Assembly (NCBI GenBank): GCA_002719475.1
Contig: PBHQ01000032.1
Coordinates: 13,171 to 19,155, forward strand
Direction of reading: 5' to 3'
Source of the DNA: Methanobacteriota archaeon
GTDB taxonomy: Archaea > Thermoplasmatota > Poseidoniia > Poseidoniales > Poseidoniaceae
Length of the DNA: 5,985 nt
In this document: piece after piece, positions 1 through 5,985 of the stretch
Layout: every line of letters begins with the position of its first letter
Position numbering within the stretch: the stretch's first letter is position 1
The notes under the pieces: model-generated
What the model was told of the DNA's origin: nothing
What the model saw: the letters and a program-made list of their open reading frames with translations, nothing else
The model's database searches: none
Position numbers and translations under genes: made by a program

Positions 1-146
1 GCATGCCCTGAGAACAGCGCTGCATAGGTCAAGAAGACGAATATGACGACAGCTACGGTCACCAATTGTGAATTTCGCAAGGTCAAGCCCATCAGGTACA
101 TGGAAACCGCTAGGCTTCCTAGAAGGGCTGACTTGCGCGACCACAT
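1..146 (-). CDS. N-terminal fragment of a membrane protein, probably DUF58
   Basis: The first 48 codons of a gene that runs off the window. Translation from ATG 146 gives MWSRKSALLGSLAVSMYLMG and then a second hydrophobic stretch (LVTVAVVIFVFLTYAALF), that is, two membrane helices at about residues 7-23 and 28-45 separated by a short RNSQ turn. DUF58 proteins typically begin with such a helix pair and commonly follow moxR, so this is the best guess, but the diagnostic domain lies outside the window. An in-frame TGA at 155-153 sits just upstream, making ATG 146 the first possible start, and GGAAGTGA at 160-153 could serve as ribosome binding site. The gene begins 34 bases after the moxR stop and is probably co-transcribed. 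Other two-helix membrane proteins cannot be excluded. Confidence 0.65.
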   Translation of the reverse strand, partial: MWSRKSALLGSLAVSMYLMGLTLRNSQLVTVAVVIFVFLTYAALFSGH

Positions 147-180
147 CGTGTTTCACTTCCAGATCAAGCAATTTTAGCTA

Positions 181-1302
181 TCAGACAGTTGGAACTGGAA
201 CTTCTCGGAGAATCGATTGAACGACTTCTCCCTGTTCCAATCCCTTAATCTGGTGCTCTGGCTTCAGGATTATTCTGTGTGCGATCGCTAGTTCTGCTAC
301 CGACTTGATGTCATCAGGTGTGACGAAATCACGTCCACGCATTGCTGCAGAGGCACGTCCAGTCTTCAATAGAGCCTGAGAACCACGAGGAGAGGAACCA
401 ACCAATACTCTCGGGTCCTCACGGGTTCTTGCTACACACTCGACCATGTACATACGGATGGCTGGGTCGACGTAGACGTCTTCACAAGCCTGCTGCATGG
501 CGATTACACGCTGTGGGTCGGTAATTACATCGACATCTACTGCGTCTTTCTTTCGAGTGATACGGCGGGACAGGATCTCGTCCTCGTCAGCGCGGTCTGG
601 ATATCCAACGCTCATCTTGAACATGAAACGGTCCAACTGCGCTTCAGGCAATGGATATGTTCCTTCTTGCTCGACAGGGTTCTGCGTAGCCATAACGATG
701 AACGGTGCTGGTAGCTTGTGGGTGACTGTTCCGATAGTAACTTGCTTCTCCTGCATAGCCTCAAGCAAAGCAGCTTGGGTCTTTGGTGGAGCACGGTTAA
801 TCTCGTCAGCCAACAGTAGGTTACAGAACAATGGTCCTGGCTTGAATGTGAACTCTCCTTTCTTGGCATCGTAAACATTGGTACCAGTGATGTCAGCAGG
901 TAGCAGGTCAGGTGTGAACTGTACACGCTTGAAATCACAACCGAGGGCATCGGCGAAGGTGTTTGTCATCAAGGTCTTAGCCAAACCTGGATAGTCTTCG
1001 AAGAGTAGGTTTCCATTGGACAAGATGTTGATCAACACATTGTCAATAACGTGTGACTTTCCAATAATTACCTTCTGTACTTCGGCACTTATCGCTTGTG
1101 CAATGGCACCTACTGCCTGTAGGCGCTCGCGCACTTCAGGGCTACTTTGGTGTCTAGGTTGGGCTGCAGCTTGAGCCTGCACAGGTGCTGCTGGTGCTGG
1201 CGCTGCTGGAGCCGCTGGGGCGGCTGGCATTGGCGCAGCAGGTGCTGGTGCAGCTGGTGCTGGCGGTGCTGGGGCGGTCGGGGGTACGGCTGGGGGTTGC
1301 AT
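181..1302 (-). CDS. moxR: MoxR-family AAA+ ATPase with Ala/Pro-rich N-terminal extension
   Basis: 373 residues. The AAA+ core carries all the expected MoxR motifs: Walker [11 protein letters not shown] (101-110; K109, T110), Walker B LLLADE (162-167) followed by [18 protein letters not shown], sensor 1 ATQNP (205-209), the arginine-finger region LDRF (223-226), and sensor 2 GSSPRG (302-307). The lid domain fills the C-terminal part. MoxR ATPases are thought to use ATP to remodel or insert cofactors into partner proteins, often working with DUF58 or VWA proteins, and both neighbours fit that setting. The first 40 residues contain 35 Ala or Pro and precede the usual start of the family near residue 55, so this is an added flexible leader. 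The strong ribosome binding site and an upstream in-frame stop show that the leader is translated. The gene starts 30 bases after the DUF4350 stop, pointing to one transcript. The client protein is unknown. Confidence 0.97.
   Translation of the reverse strand: MQPPAVPPTAPAPPAPAAPAPAAPMPAAPAAPAAPAPAAPVQAQAAAQPRHQSSPEVRERLQAVGAIAQAISAEVQKVIIGKSHVIDNVLINILSNGNLLFEDYPGLAKTLMTNTFADALGCDFKRVQFTPDLLPADITGTNVYDAKKGEFTFKPGPLFCNLLLADEINRAPPKTQAALLEAMQEKQVTIGTVTHKLPAPFIVMATQNPVEQEGTYPLPEAQLDRFMFKMSVGYPDRADEDEILSRRITRKKDAVDVDVITDPQRVIAMQQACEDVYVDPAIRMYMVECVARTREDPRVLVGSSPRGSQALLKTGRASAAMRGRDFVTPDDIKSVAELAIAHRIILKPEHQIKGLEQGEVVQSILREVPVPTV
1183..1299 (-). repeat. Degenerate GCN/CCN triplet tract encoding the Ala/Pro leader of MoxR
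   Basis: Codons 2-40 of moxR are almost all GCN (Ala) or CCN (Pro), seen on the plus strand as imperfect GCTGGTGCT-type triplets. Third positions vary, so this is not a pure microsatellite, and selection on the amino acid sequence is likely. The composition also creates long Trp/Cys/Arg-rich open frames on the other strand, which are by-products. Confidence 0.75.
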
Positions 1303-1310
1303 TCTTCATT

Positions 1311-1317
1311 TCCTCCT
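1311..1317 (-). promoter_or_regulatory. Ribosome binding site of the MoxR gene
   Basis: AGGAGGA on the minus strand, eight bases before ATG 1302, is the strongest such site in the window. It fixes the start of the Ala/Pro-rich leader: the nearby ATG at 1309 is out of frame and an in-frame TGA (1308-1306) lies just upstream. Confidence 0.8.
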
Positions 1318-1332
1318 TTGTTTCTTCTTTTC

Positions 1333-2925
1333 TCATTTACCCCAGCGGCGTATGGCCTGCAGGAGTTGTCGTAACTCCTCTGGGGAAAATACACGGTTCT
1401 GGCTATATGCTAGCTCAATCAATCTTGGATCCCGAATCATCGCTTGAATCTCCGGGGGTGTTTTGTGAATCATCTGTTCCTTGGTCAGATCATGGAAAAT
1501 ACGCACCTTCTCCATCAAGGCTTGGCGCACTCTTTGCTGGTAACCGGAGGGGTCAATTTTCTCCGGCCTTTCTCGGAATCGAGTCAAATCGAAGACGTGC
1601 CTCCAGTTCTCTTTCTCTGGAACAACCATGATTGCGATAGATAGCAGAGCCAATAGATTGAGCACTATCAGCCATTTCAACCAAGCATCAGAAGTTAGCA
1701 GTACGATGGCGCCCATCGCCTCAGTGAATGGCGAGGTAAGGGTGCTTGTAACGTGTCGGGACTCGTCGAAGACCAAGTAGAACTTCTCTGGGTGTAATTT
1801 AATCAGACTTGACAAGTCATCGTTCTCTTGTTCGCTCATGTCATGAATCAACTCTGCGAAGTAGGCGCCATTGCCTTTCCAGTTGCTTTCGGTAGAAAGT
1901 TCAGCATTCCAACATGTGTGATTGGCATATACTAGGTCCGATTGGCATTGTGCTTTGCCAGTGGAAACAGCGGTTGGCAAGTCCCACAAGTGGTCAGCAA
2001 AGGCATCATCGTTGGCAACGAAGACGATACTTCCAGTCACTTCGATTTCATCTAATCGATCTCCACTTCCAGGATTAATGTCCATGGCTTTAATTCCGGG
2101 ATAATCGATTCGGATAATCAAACCAGTTTCTCCTGCTCCTAACTTGATGTTCAGATTACTGGTAAGATCGCCGGTTCCAGTAACGTCTTGATAAGCAGAA
2201 TCGGAGGCTGTTGCCAACACTTTGACATCCCTTCGAACATCTTCACTCTCGGAGACTCCCGGTCCCAATACCTGAATGGCAGTAGGGCTGCGCATCAGAA
2301 CAGGCATTCGGCAGTTGTCGGTCTTGTGCTGATTTAATGCATCGTCTGAACAACCGGTTTGCATTGCAAGTCCATTCATTTCTGAGACATTCTTGTTTAG
2401 ACTAGCCACAGTCCATACATTGGTTTGATTCTGAGGTGCTTGAGTGCCGGAATTGGGCCCTTTGAAGTACTTGACTTCATAGAATTGGTCCATGTCCATT
2501 ATCGTGTTCTCGAAGAATTGAACACCGAATTGATCTGCTACTCTCTGAGCATTGCTCGAATCTGCTGCGAGAATGACCTTGCCTCCCTTGTTGGTAACGA
2601 AGTCATGAATAGCTTCAGCCTCAGCCATATCGAATGGTTTCTCAGGTGCTACGATTACCAATGTGGTCCTGTGCGGTTCTCTCCAATCATTGACTAACAT
2701 CGGCGTGGACATGGTATTGGCAACCGTGTATTTGTCAAGAGAATCTCTCATGATGCTTAGTTGCTGGAGATTATAATCACCTTCTGCCTCAGTTACGTAG
2801 GCGCTGTACACAGTTTCTTTATCGCTACTTGCGAGTAGGATAATGGATGTAGAAAGAAGAATTGAGACAACGAGGCCTATGCCCAACCATGTTTCCAATC
2901 GAACACCTCGCTTTTCTTCTGACAT
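1333..2925 (-). CDS. DUF4350-type membrane protein of a MoxR cluster
   Basis: 530 residues. One N-terminal helix (about 12-32) and a second (about 411-435) bracket a large extracytoplasmic region; a cytoplasmic tail of about 95 basic residues ends the protein. Residues 50-120 fit the DUF4350 pattern: an N-terminal region, TTLVIVAPEKPF (87-98), an Ala/Glu helix ending in FV, then GGKVILAAD (114-122). Further on, GSIVFVANDDAF (298-309), NGAYFAELI (352-360) and YLVFDESRH (383-391) correspond to the later conserved parts of the family, where a DE-x-x-H-type motif precedes the last helix. The stretch between about 140 and 290 seems longer than usual. Cysteines 192/205 and 327/338 lie on the outer side and could pair. 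The protein sits directly before moxR, the usual setting of such proteins, but no biochemical role is established. ATG 2925 is the only good start; the ribosome binding site is weak. An alternative label would be GldG-like or a GATase-like fold protein. Confidence 0.8.
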   Translation of the reverse strand: MSEEKRGVRLETWLGIGLVVSILLSTSIILLASSDKETVYSAYVTEAEGDYNLQQLSIMRDSLDKYTVANTMSTPMLVNDWREPHRTTLVIVAPEKPFDMAEAEAIHDFVTNKGGKVILAADSSNAQRVADQFGVQFFENTIMDMDQFYEVKYFKGPNSGTQAPQNQTNVWTVASLNKNVSEMNGLAMQTGCSDDALNQHKTDNCRMPVLMRSPTAIQVLGPGVSESEDVRRDVKVLATASDSAYQDVTGTGDLTSNLNIKLGAGETGLIIRIDYPGIKAMDINPGSGDRLDEIEVTGSIVFVANDDAFADHLWDLPTAVSTGKAQCQSDLVYANHTCWNAELSTESNWKGNGAYFAELIHDMSEQENDDLSSLIKLHPEKFYLVFDESRHVTSTLTSPFTEAMGAIVLLTSDAWLKWLIVLNLLALLSIAIMVVPEKENWRHVFDLTRFRERPEKIDPSGYQQRVRQALMEKVRIFHDLTKEQMIHKTPPEIQAMIRDPRLIELAYSQNRVFSPEELRQLLQAIRRWGK

Positions 2926-3031
2926 CAGTATTCAAGCCCCTTTAGTAACATAATTCGCACAATGGCGCTTCGCCGAGTAAAATACCACTCAAATAGGTTG
3001 CCCACCACTGGTCGCGTAGTGTATTGCAGAT
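2926..3031 (-). promoter_or_regulatory. 106-base gap, possible promoter of the DUF4350-MoxR-DUF58 group
   Basis: This is the only gap above 100 bases and it separates the hydroxylase group from the MoxR group, so a promoter is expected here. The best candidate for an archaeal TATA-like element is the AT-rich AATTATGTTA at 2955-2946, centred about 25 bases before ATG 2925; that spacing would give a leaderless or nearly leaderless transcript. A second AT-rich stretch, GTATTTTACT, lies at about 2985-2976. An AAAGGGG at 2943-2937 could instead be a weak ribosome binding site. None of these matches a consensus well. Confidence 0.3.
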
Positions 3032-4042
3032 TCACTTAGGAGAATGCCCTGTTTTCCGTCGAACAAACGCTGCACAGGCCATTATCATCAGGCTGGCTGG
3101 TAAGGATAATGCATTGAGGAAATTCCCTCTCAAACCTTCTTCATCTTCAGGGTTTGTATCATCAGTTGAACCATCCCCTCCATCTCCATTACCTCCTCCA
3201 TTAGAGTTGGATGAATCAGATGTGCTGGATGATGATTTCACCTCCAACTTAATACTATCAGCAACACTTGCCAAGCCTACTGATTGGGAATTGAATTTGA
3301 TGATACAGGATTTACTTGGGTGGCTAGATGAAGCAGTGACCTCAAAGAAACCTTCCTTGGAGGAATCAGGTTCAACAGTTGCGAAGAGACTTGTATCAGA
3401 GTCGGCACTCAATTGAGGGCAACCATCTATCACTAGATTTGTTTCACTGTTGACAAGTTCATCGTTTTTGTTTCCGAGATTTGTCAATTGTACTTTCATC
3501 TCTACGCTGGAACCCGCCATCAGAGGGATGTCTTCATCAATTATATCGGCAGTCATTACAGCAACCCTTGGTACCTTGGTATCAGCTTCTATGTCCTGAG
3601 TTGCGGTAGGGAGTAGGGATTCCTCTTGAGCGATTATCTTCAATCCATGAATTGATCCCTCGCTTACGTCATTGAGAGAGCCCGCTTCTATAGAAAGAGA
3701 GAAAGATTTGTTCGACTGACCGGGGATGGTGACGCTCTCATCCAGATCGATATCTACCCAAGTGAATTCATCTTCATGGTCATTCTCTGCAACCAATCCG
3801 ATGTTTATCTCCGTAACTCGATTGTTTTCAATGTAAAATTCGAGAGAGATGAATCCTGATTTATCCCACCAATCGTTTGAGTTTTGGTCGCTTTTAGAAT
3901 CAAACATCACCGGTTCAGAATTATCTTCTACCCAGCCTATGCTCCAATTTGGCATCTCGGGCTCCTGAGCCTGAGAAGAGGGAATGGCCGCGAACATCGA
4001 CAGAAACAATAGCGCACTGCAGCCAAAAATTCTAGCATTCAT
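3032..4042 (-). CDS. Predicted secreted or surface protein with C-terminal membrane anchor, function unknown
   Basis: 336 residues counted from ATG 4042 (337 if GTG 4045 were used). Residues 1-25 look like a signal peptide: a short basic start, a hydrophobic stretch (ALLFLSMFAA) and a likely cut after SSQA. The mature part is acidic and rich in beta-type alternation. I read two Ig-like units, at about 60-155 and 158-268. The second contains AGSSVEMKVQLTNLGN, a pattern seen in CARDB/NEW3-like domains of archaeal exoproteins, and has two cysteines (208 and 246) that could form a disulfide. A Ser/Asn/Gly/Asp linker (about 270-304) acts as a stalk, followed by a hydrophobic helix (about 307-326) and a basic end (RRKTGHSPK), so the body faces outward. 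It follows the molybdenum hydroxylase genes by a one-base overlap. I do not recognise a specific family. The domain reading is inference from sequence pattern only; expression and topology are better supported. Confidence 0.85.
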   Translation of the reverse strand: MNARIFGCSALLFLSMFAAIPSSQAQEPEMPNWSIGWVEDNSEPVMFDSKSDQNSNDWWDKSGFISLEFYIENNRVTEINIGLVAENDHEDEFTWVDIDLDESVTIPGQSNKSFSLSIEAGSLNDVSEGSIHGLKIIAQEESLLPTATQDIEADTKVPRVAVMTADIIDEDIPLMAGSSVEMKVQLTNLGNKNDELVNSETNLVIDGCPQLSADSDTSLFATVEPDSSKEGFFEVTASSSHPSKSCIIKFNSQSVGLASVADSIKLEVKSSSSTSDSSNSNGGGNGDGGDGSTDDTNPEDEEGLRGNFLNALSLPASLMIMACAAFVRRKTGHSPK

Positions 4043-5034
4043 CACATCACCTTTGTCTCAGAATTCAAGCCCGCAAAAGCCCTCTTCACTAGTACCGGCA
4101 GCATCTTGCGGCGGTAGGCGGGTGGGAAGTAAGTATTGTTCACAGGTTTTACCGCCTTGCGTATGGCTCGGCCAAGTTCCTTGATGCTCTCTGCACCATT
4201 CCAATTCTCCAATGCGAGGCTGGCTTCTTCTTCGTGTAGGCGGGGAATCGATTCGCATCCTGTAGTGGCAACTCGTAGCCCCTCCAAATTATCTCCTCCT
4301 TTTGTCCAAGCTACAGCGACACCGGCTTCGGGGAAATCCCATGATTTTCGCAACCGGAGTTTACGGTACGACCCATTCCAGTTTTCGGCCTCCTTTGGCA
4401 GAGTCAAATGGGATACTAATTCACCTTCTTCTAGAACGTTTCTTTTCATCCCGTCCAATTCAAAGAATTCAGATAATGGCATGGAGCGTTCTCCTTGTGG
4501 AGATACTAAGTGAATCGTTGCACTAAGGCACATCAGTACTGGTGCTAAATCTGCTTGATAGGTGGCTACACAAAGGGTGTTTTGATTCGGGATTACGCGG
4601 CAATCTGCTGAGGTATCACAATCGCATTTGTGGCACCATTCAATTGAGCGCCTCCAATCTTCAGTTTGGTTAAACCAGAAACAGCGCGTATCTAGGCAAA
4701 TGTTTCCTCCTACCGTTCCTGATCTTCTAATCATGACCGAAGCAATGGTTTCAGCCGCCTGCTTAATCATTGGATGAGTTGAAGGGCTGTTGCAAAGGTC
4801 GTGGATTCTCACCATTCCTCCTATGTGAGTAGATGTTAACATACTCATCTCCTGAACGCCTGCGAGAGAAATAACACTGGATTTCGGATTCAAATGCCAT
4901 TTGTAGTTAGGTAACAAATCGGTACCTCCAGAAATCCAATCAAAGTCTTCGCCAACATCCATCAATGTCTCTGCGATACTCATCGCTTCGGTAATACTGG
5001 ATGGAGAGTATAGAACAAATGGAGGCATTTTCAT
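4042..5034 (-). CDS. FAD-binding subunit of a molybdenum hydroxylase with [4Fe-4S] insertion (HcrB-like)
   Basis: Complete 330-residue protein. It should pass electrons between the iron-sulfur and molybdenum subunits and an external partner through FAD, in the cytoplasm. The FAD-binding motifs are SGGTDLLP (36-42) and RRSGTVGGN (103-111), in the order usual for the CoxM/XdhB/HcrB family. Directly after the second motif comes CLDTRC (113-118), then NQTEDWRR, then a Cys-rich stretch ending in ADLAP (161-165). This is the insertion known from 4-hydroxybenzoyl-CoA reductase beta subunits, where four cysteines hold a [4Fe-4S] cluster; CoxM-type and XdhB-type proteins lack it. The likely ligands are C118, C134, C145 and C155. 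Two more cysteines, C137 and C139, sit in the loop. The typical C-terminal domain follows (about 218-320). I chose ATG 5034 over TTG 5037 because of the AGGTGA site and the TGATG junction. The family is well supported; the substrate (an aromatic acyl-CoA or something else) is not known. Confidence 0.93.
   Translation of the reverse strand: MKMPPFVLYSPSSITEAMSIAETLMDVGEDFDWISGGTDLLPNYKWHLNPKSSVISLAGVQEMSMLTSTHIGGMVRIHDLCNSPSTHPMIKQAAETIASVMIRRSGTVGGNICLDTRCFWFNQTEDWRRSIEWCHKCDCDTSADCRVIPNQNTLCVATYQADLAPVLMCLSATIHLVSPQGERSMPLSEFFELDGMKRNVLEEGELVSHLTLPKEAENWNGSYRKLRLRKSWDFPEAGVAVAWTKGGDNLEGLRVATTGCESIPRLHEEEASLALENWNGAESIKELGRAIRKAVKPVNNTYFPPAYRRKMLPVLVKRAFAGLNSETKVM
4047..4052 (-). promoter_or_regulatory. 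Ribosome binding site of the secreted protein gene
   Basis: AGGTGA on the minus strand, inside the last codons of the FAD subunit gene, ends four bases before ATG 4042. The in-frame GTG at 4045 would be one base away, which is too close, so the ATG is preferred. Together with the TGATG overlap this suggests coupled translation of the two genes. Confidence 0.55.
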
Positions 5035-5985
5035 CAAGAATCACCTCGGTGTCTTCTCTCTATATGCTTCCAGGCTCTTGCGGCGCGTTTACTTTCATCG
5101 ACCAAGTCCTCTTGACTAGGAGTAATGGCTTCTCTCCAACCTTCATCTTGTTCAGCCAATGGTAGATTGGGATCAAATCCGAACAGAACACCATTGACAT
5201 ACGATGAGCGGTCTTTCAATAGGTCTCTTTGTAGATCCCTTTCAGCGTGTTCATCAGCCCTCTTGGCAATCACTTCTTGAAGTTCAGATGCTTCAAATTC
5301 GGGATTAGGTAAGTCTGTAGGGTCGTCCACGCGCATTTCTCTGCATTTCTTCTCAATCATTTTGTAAACTCTGTCTGGAGTCAAAGGCAACTCATTAGGA
5401 CGGATTCCTATGGCATCATAGACCGCATTGCAAACAGCTGGAAGAATTGGTAGCAAAGGTCCTTCACCCGCTTCCTTGGCTCCAAATGGGCCCTCAGGGT
5501 CATTGCTTTCTACGATTATTGGGACTACTTCTGGCATCTCATGAACACTCATTATCTTGTAATCTAGGAGGTCGGGATTCATCAGGTGTCCATTTCTTCC
5601 ATACTTCATCTCTTCAGACAAGACCTGACCCATTCCCATGTGGCATGAACCGATAATCTGTCCTTCTACTGCCAATGGGTTGAGGGCCTTCCCACAATCG
5701 TGAGCCGCCCAAGCCTTTGCCACTTTGATGAATCCGGTTTCGGCATCAACTTCTACTTCTGCGACATATGCTGAGAATGAATAGGCTGGTGCTAGGCCTG
5801 CTGCAGCTCCTTTGTGAACGCCGCCCATAGGTGCGGTTCTATAGGAGCCGCTGGCAATCAATGAACCGGAATCAGCTTGTGCTTTATGCAATGCTTCGAG
5901 CCAAGATACGCCAATCGAAGGGTCGTGCTTGTAGTAGATGCGTCGATCACCGAGCACCAATTGGTCAGGGTGGTAACCAATCATT
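5034..5985 (-). CDS. Molybdopterin-binding large subunit of a xanthine oxidase-family hydroxylase (HcrA-like), C-terminal part
   Basis: This is the C-terminal 316 residues of the molybdenum cofactor subunit; family members are usually about 750 residues, so the start lies beyond the window and the Met at 5984 is internal. Visible family motifs, numbered from that Met, are the AHDCGKALNP...EGQ segment (94-109), followed by GMGQVLSEE (116-124), which line the cofactor, and GPFGAKEAGEG (165-175). In the last, E174 aligns with the catalytic glutamate of xanthine oxidase-type enzymes. The GPFGAKEAGEG wording and the adjacent FAD subunit favour the 4-hydroxybenzoyl-CoA reductase branch over purine-oxidising enzymes, but the substrate cannot be read from this part. 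The conserved domain appears to end near residue 212 (VYKMIEKK). The remaining roughly 105 residues form a charged, mostly helical-looking tail that I do not recognise. The stop TGA shares a base with the next start. Confidence 0.93.
   Translation of the reverse strand, partial: MIGYHPDQLVLGDRRIYYKHDPSIGVSWLEALHKAQADSGSLIASGSYRTAPMGGVHKGAAAGLAPAYSFSAYVAEVEVDAETGFIKVAKAWAAHDCGKALNPLAVEGQIIGSCHMGMGQVLSEEMKYGRNGHLMNPDLLDYKIMSVHEMPEVVPIIVESNDPEGPFGAKEAGEGPLLPILPAVCNAVYDAIGIRPNELPLTPDRVYKMIEKKCREMRVDDPTDLPNPEFEASELQEVIAKRADEHAERDLQRDLLKDRSSYVNGVLFGFDPNLPLAEQDEGWREAITPSQEDLVDESKRAARAWKHIERRHRGDS
5041..5046 (-). promoter_or_regulatory. Ribosome binding site of the FAD subunit gene
   Basis: AGGTGA on the minus strand lies six bases before the ATG at 5034 and inside the last codons of the large-subunit gene. 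It decides the start: the in-frame TTG at 5037 would be only three bases from this site, whereas ATG 5034 has normal spacing and forms a TGATG overlap with the upstream stop. Confidence 0.7.

Noticed and set aside
1110..1631. Several open frames on both strands over the Ala/Pro leader of MoxR, rich in Trp/Cys/Arg or Gln/His
   Set aside because: They are frame-shifted or reverse readings of the GCN/CCN tract; the true frame has a strong ribosome binding site and leads into a complete AAA+ domain.
2964..2974. Short GGCG-CTT-CGCC inverted repeat in the gap before the DUF4350 gene, considered as a terminator
   Set aside because: The stem is only four base pairs and no T run follows it on either strand.
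3024..3416. Plus-strand open frame of 130 codons opposite the secreted protein gene
   Set aside because: It arises from the Ser/Asp/Asn-rich stalk codons read backwards, has no ribosome binding site or recognisable domain, and lies fully over a better supported gene.
4042..5034. Assignment of the FAD subunit as CoxM (CO dehydrogenase) or XdhB
   Set aside because: Those proteins run from the TVGGN motif straight into the next strand, whereas this one carries the CLDTRC-type Cys-rich insertion typical of HcrB.
5982..5984. ATG at the window edge as the start of the molybdenum subunit
   Set aside because: The family is about twice this length and the encoded sequence begins in the middle of the molybdopterin domain, so this Met is internal.

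Overview
All six genes recognisable in this window lie on the minus strand, so they read from high to low coordinates. Packing is tight and one gap exceeds 100 bases. There is no RNA gene, insertion sequence, CRISPR array or frameshift that I can see. The organism is most likely an uncultivated marine archaeon of the Ca. Poseidoniales (Marine Group II) type. This rests on general resemblance: an Ala/Pro-rich leader on MoxR, an acidic secreted protein with a Ser/Asn/Gly/Asp stalk and a C-terminal membrane anchor, and AGGTGA-type ribosome binding sites with TGATG junctions. No marker gene is present, so the assignment is an inference of moderate strength, and a bacterium cannot be excluded.

Region 5985-4042 holds two subunits of a molybdenum hydroxylase of the xanthine oxidase family. 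First comes the C-terminal part of the large molybdopterin subunit, cut by the window edge. It is followed by the complete FAD subunit, which carries the extra Cys-rich insertion that marks 4-hydroxybenzoyl-CoA reductase-type (HcrB) proteins and binds a [4Fe-4S] cluster there. The small [2Fe-2S] subunit is not in the window. A third gene (4042-3032) is coupled to the FAD gene by a TGATG overlap. It encodes a predicted secreted or surface protein anchored by one C-terminal helix, of unknown function.

After a 106-base gap that may hold a promoter comes a second group (2925-1): a DUF4350-type membrane protein, a MoxR-family AAA+ ATPase, and the start of a membrane protein that is probably DUF58. 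This is the familiar MoxR/DUF58 cluster, in which the ATPase is thought to act as a chaperone on envelope or metal-enzyme complexes.

The point of most interest is the side-by-side placement of a xanthine oxidase-family enzyme and a MoxR cluster. In CO dehydrogenase, a member of the same enzyme family, a MoxR ATPase (CoxD) matures the active site. Here a functional link is only a hypothesis. The other unusual points are an about 105-residue C-terminal extension on the large subunit, two additional cysteines in the iron-sulfur insertion of the FAD subunit, and the 40-residue Ala/Pro leader on MoxR.
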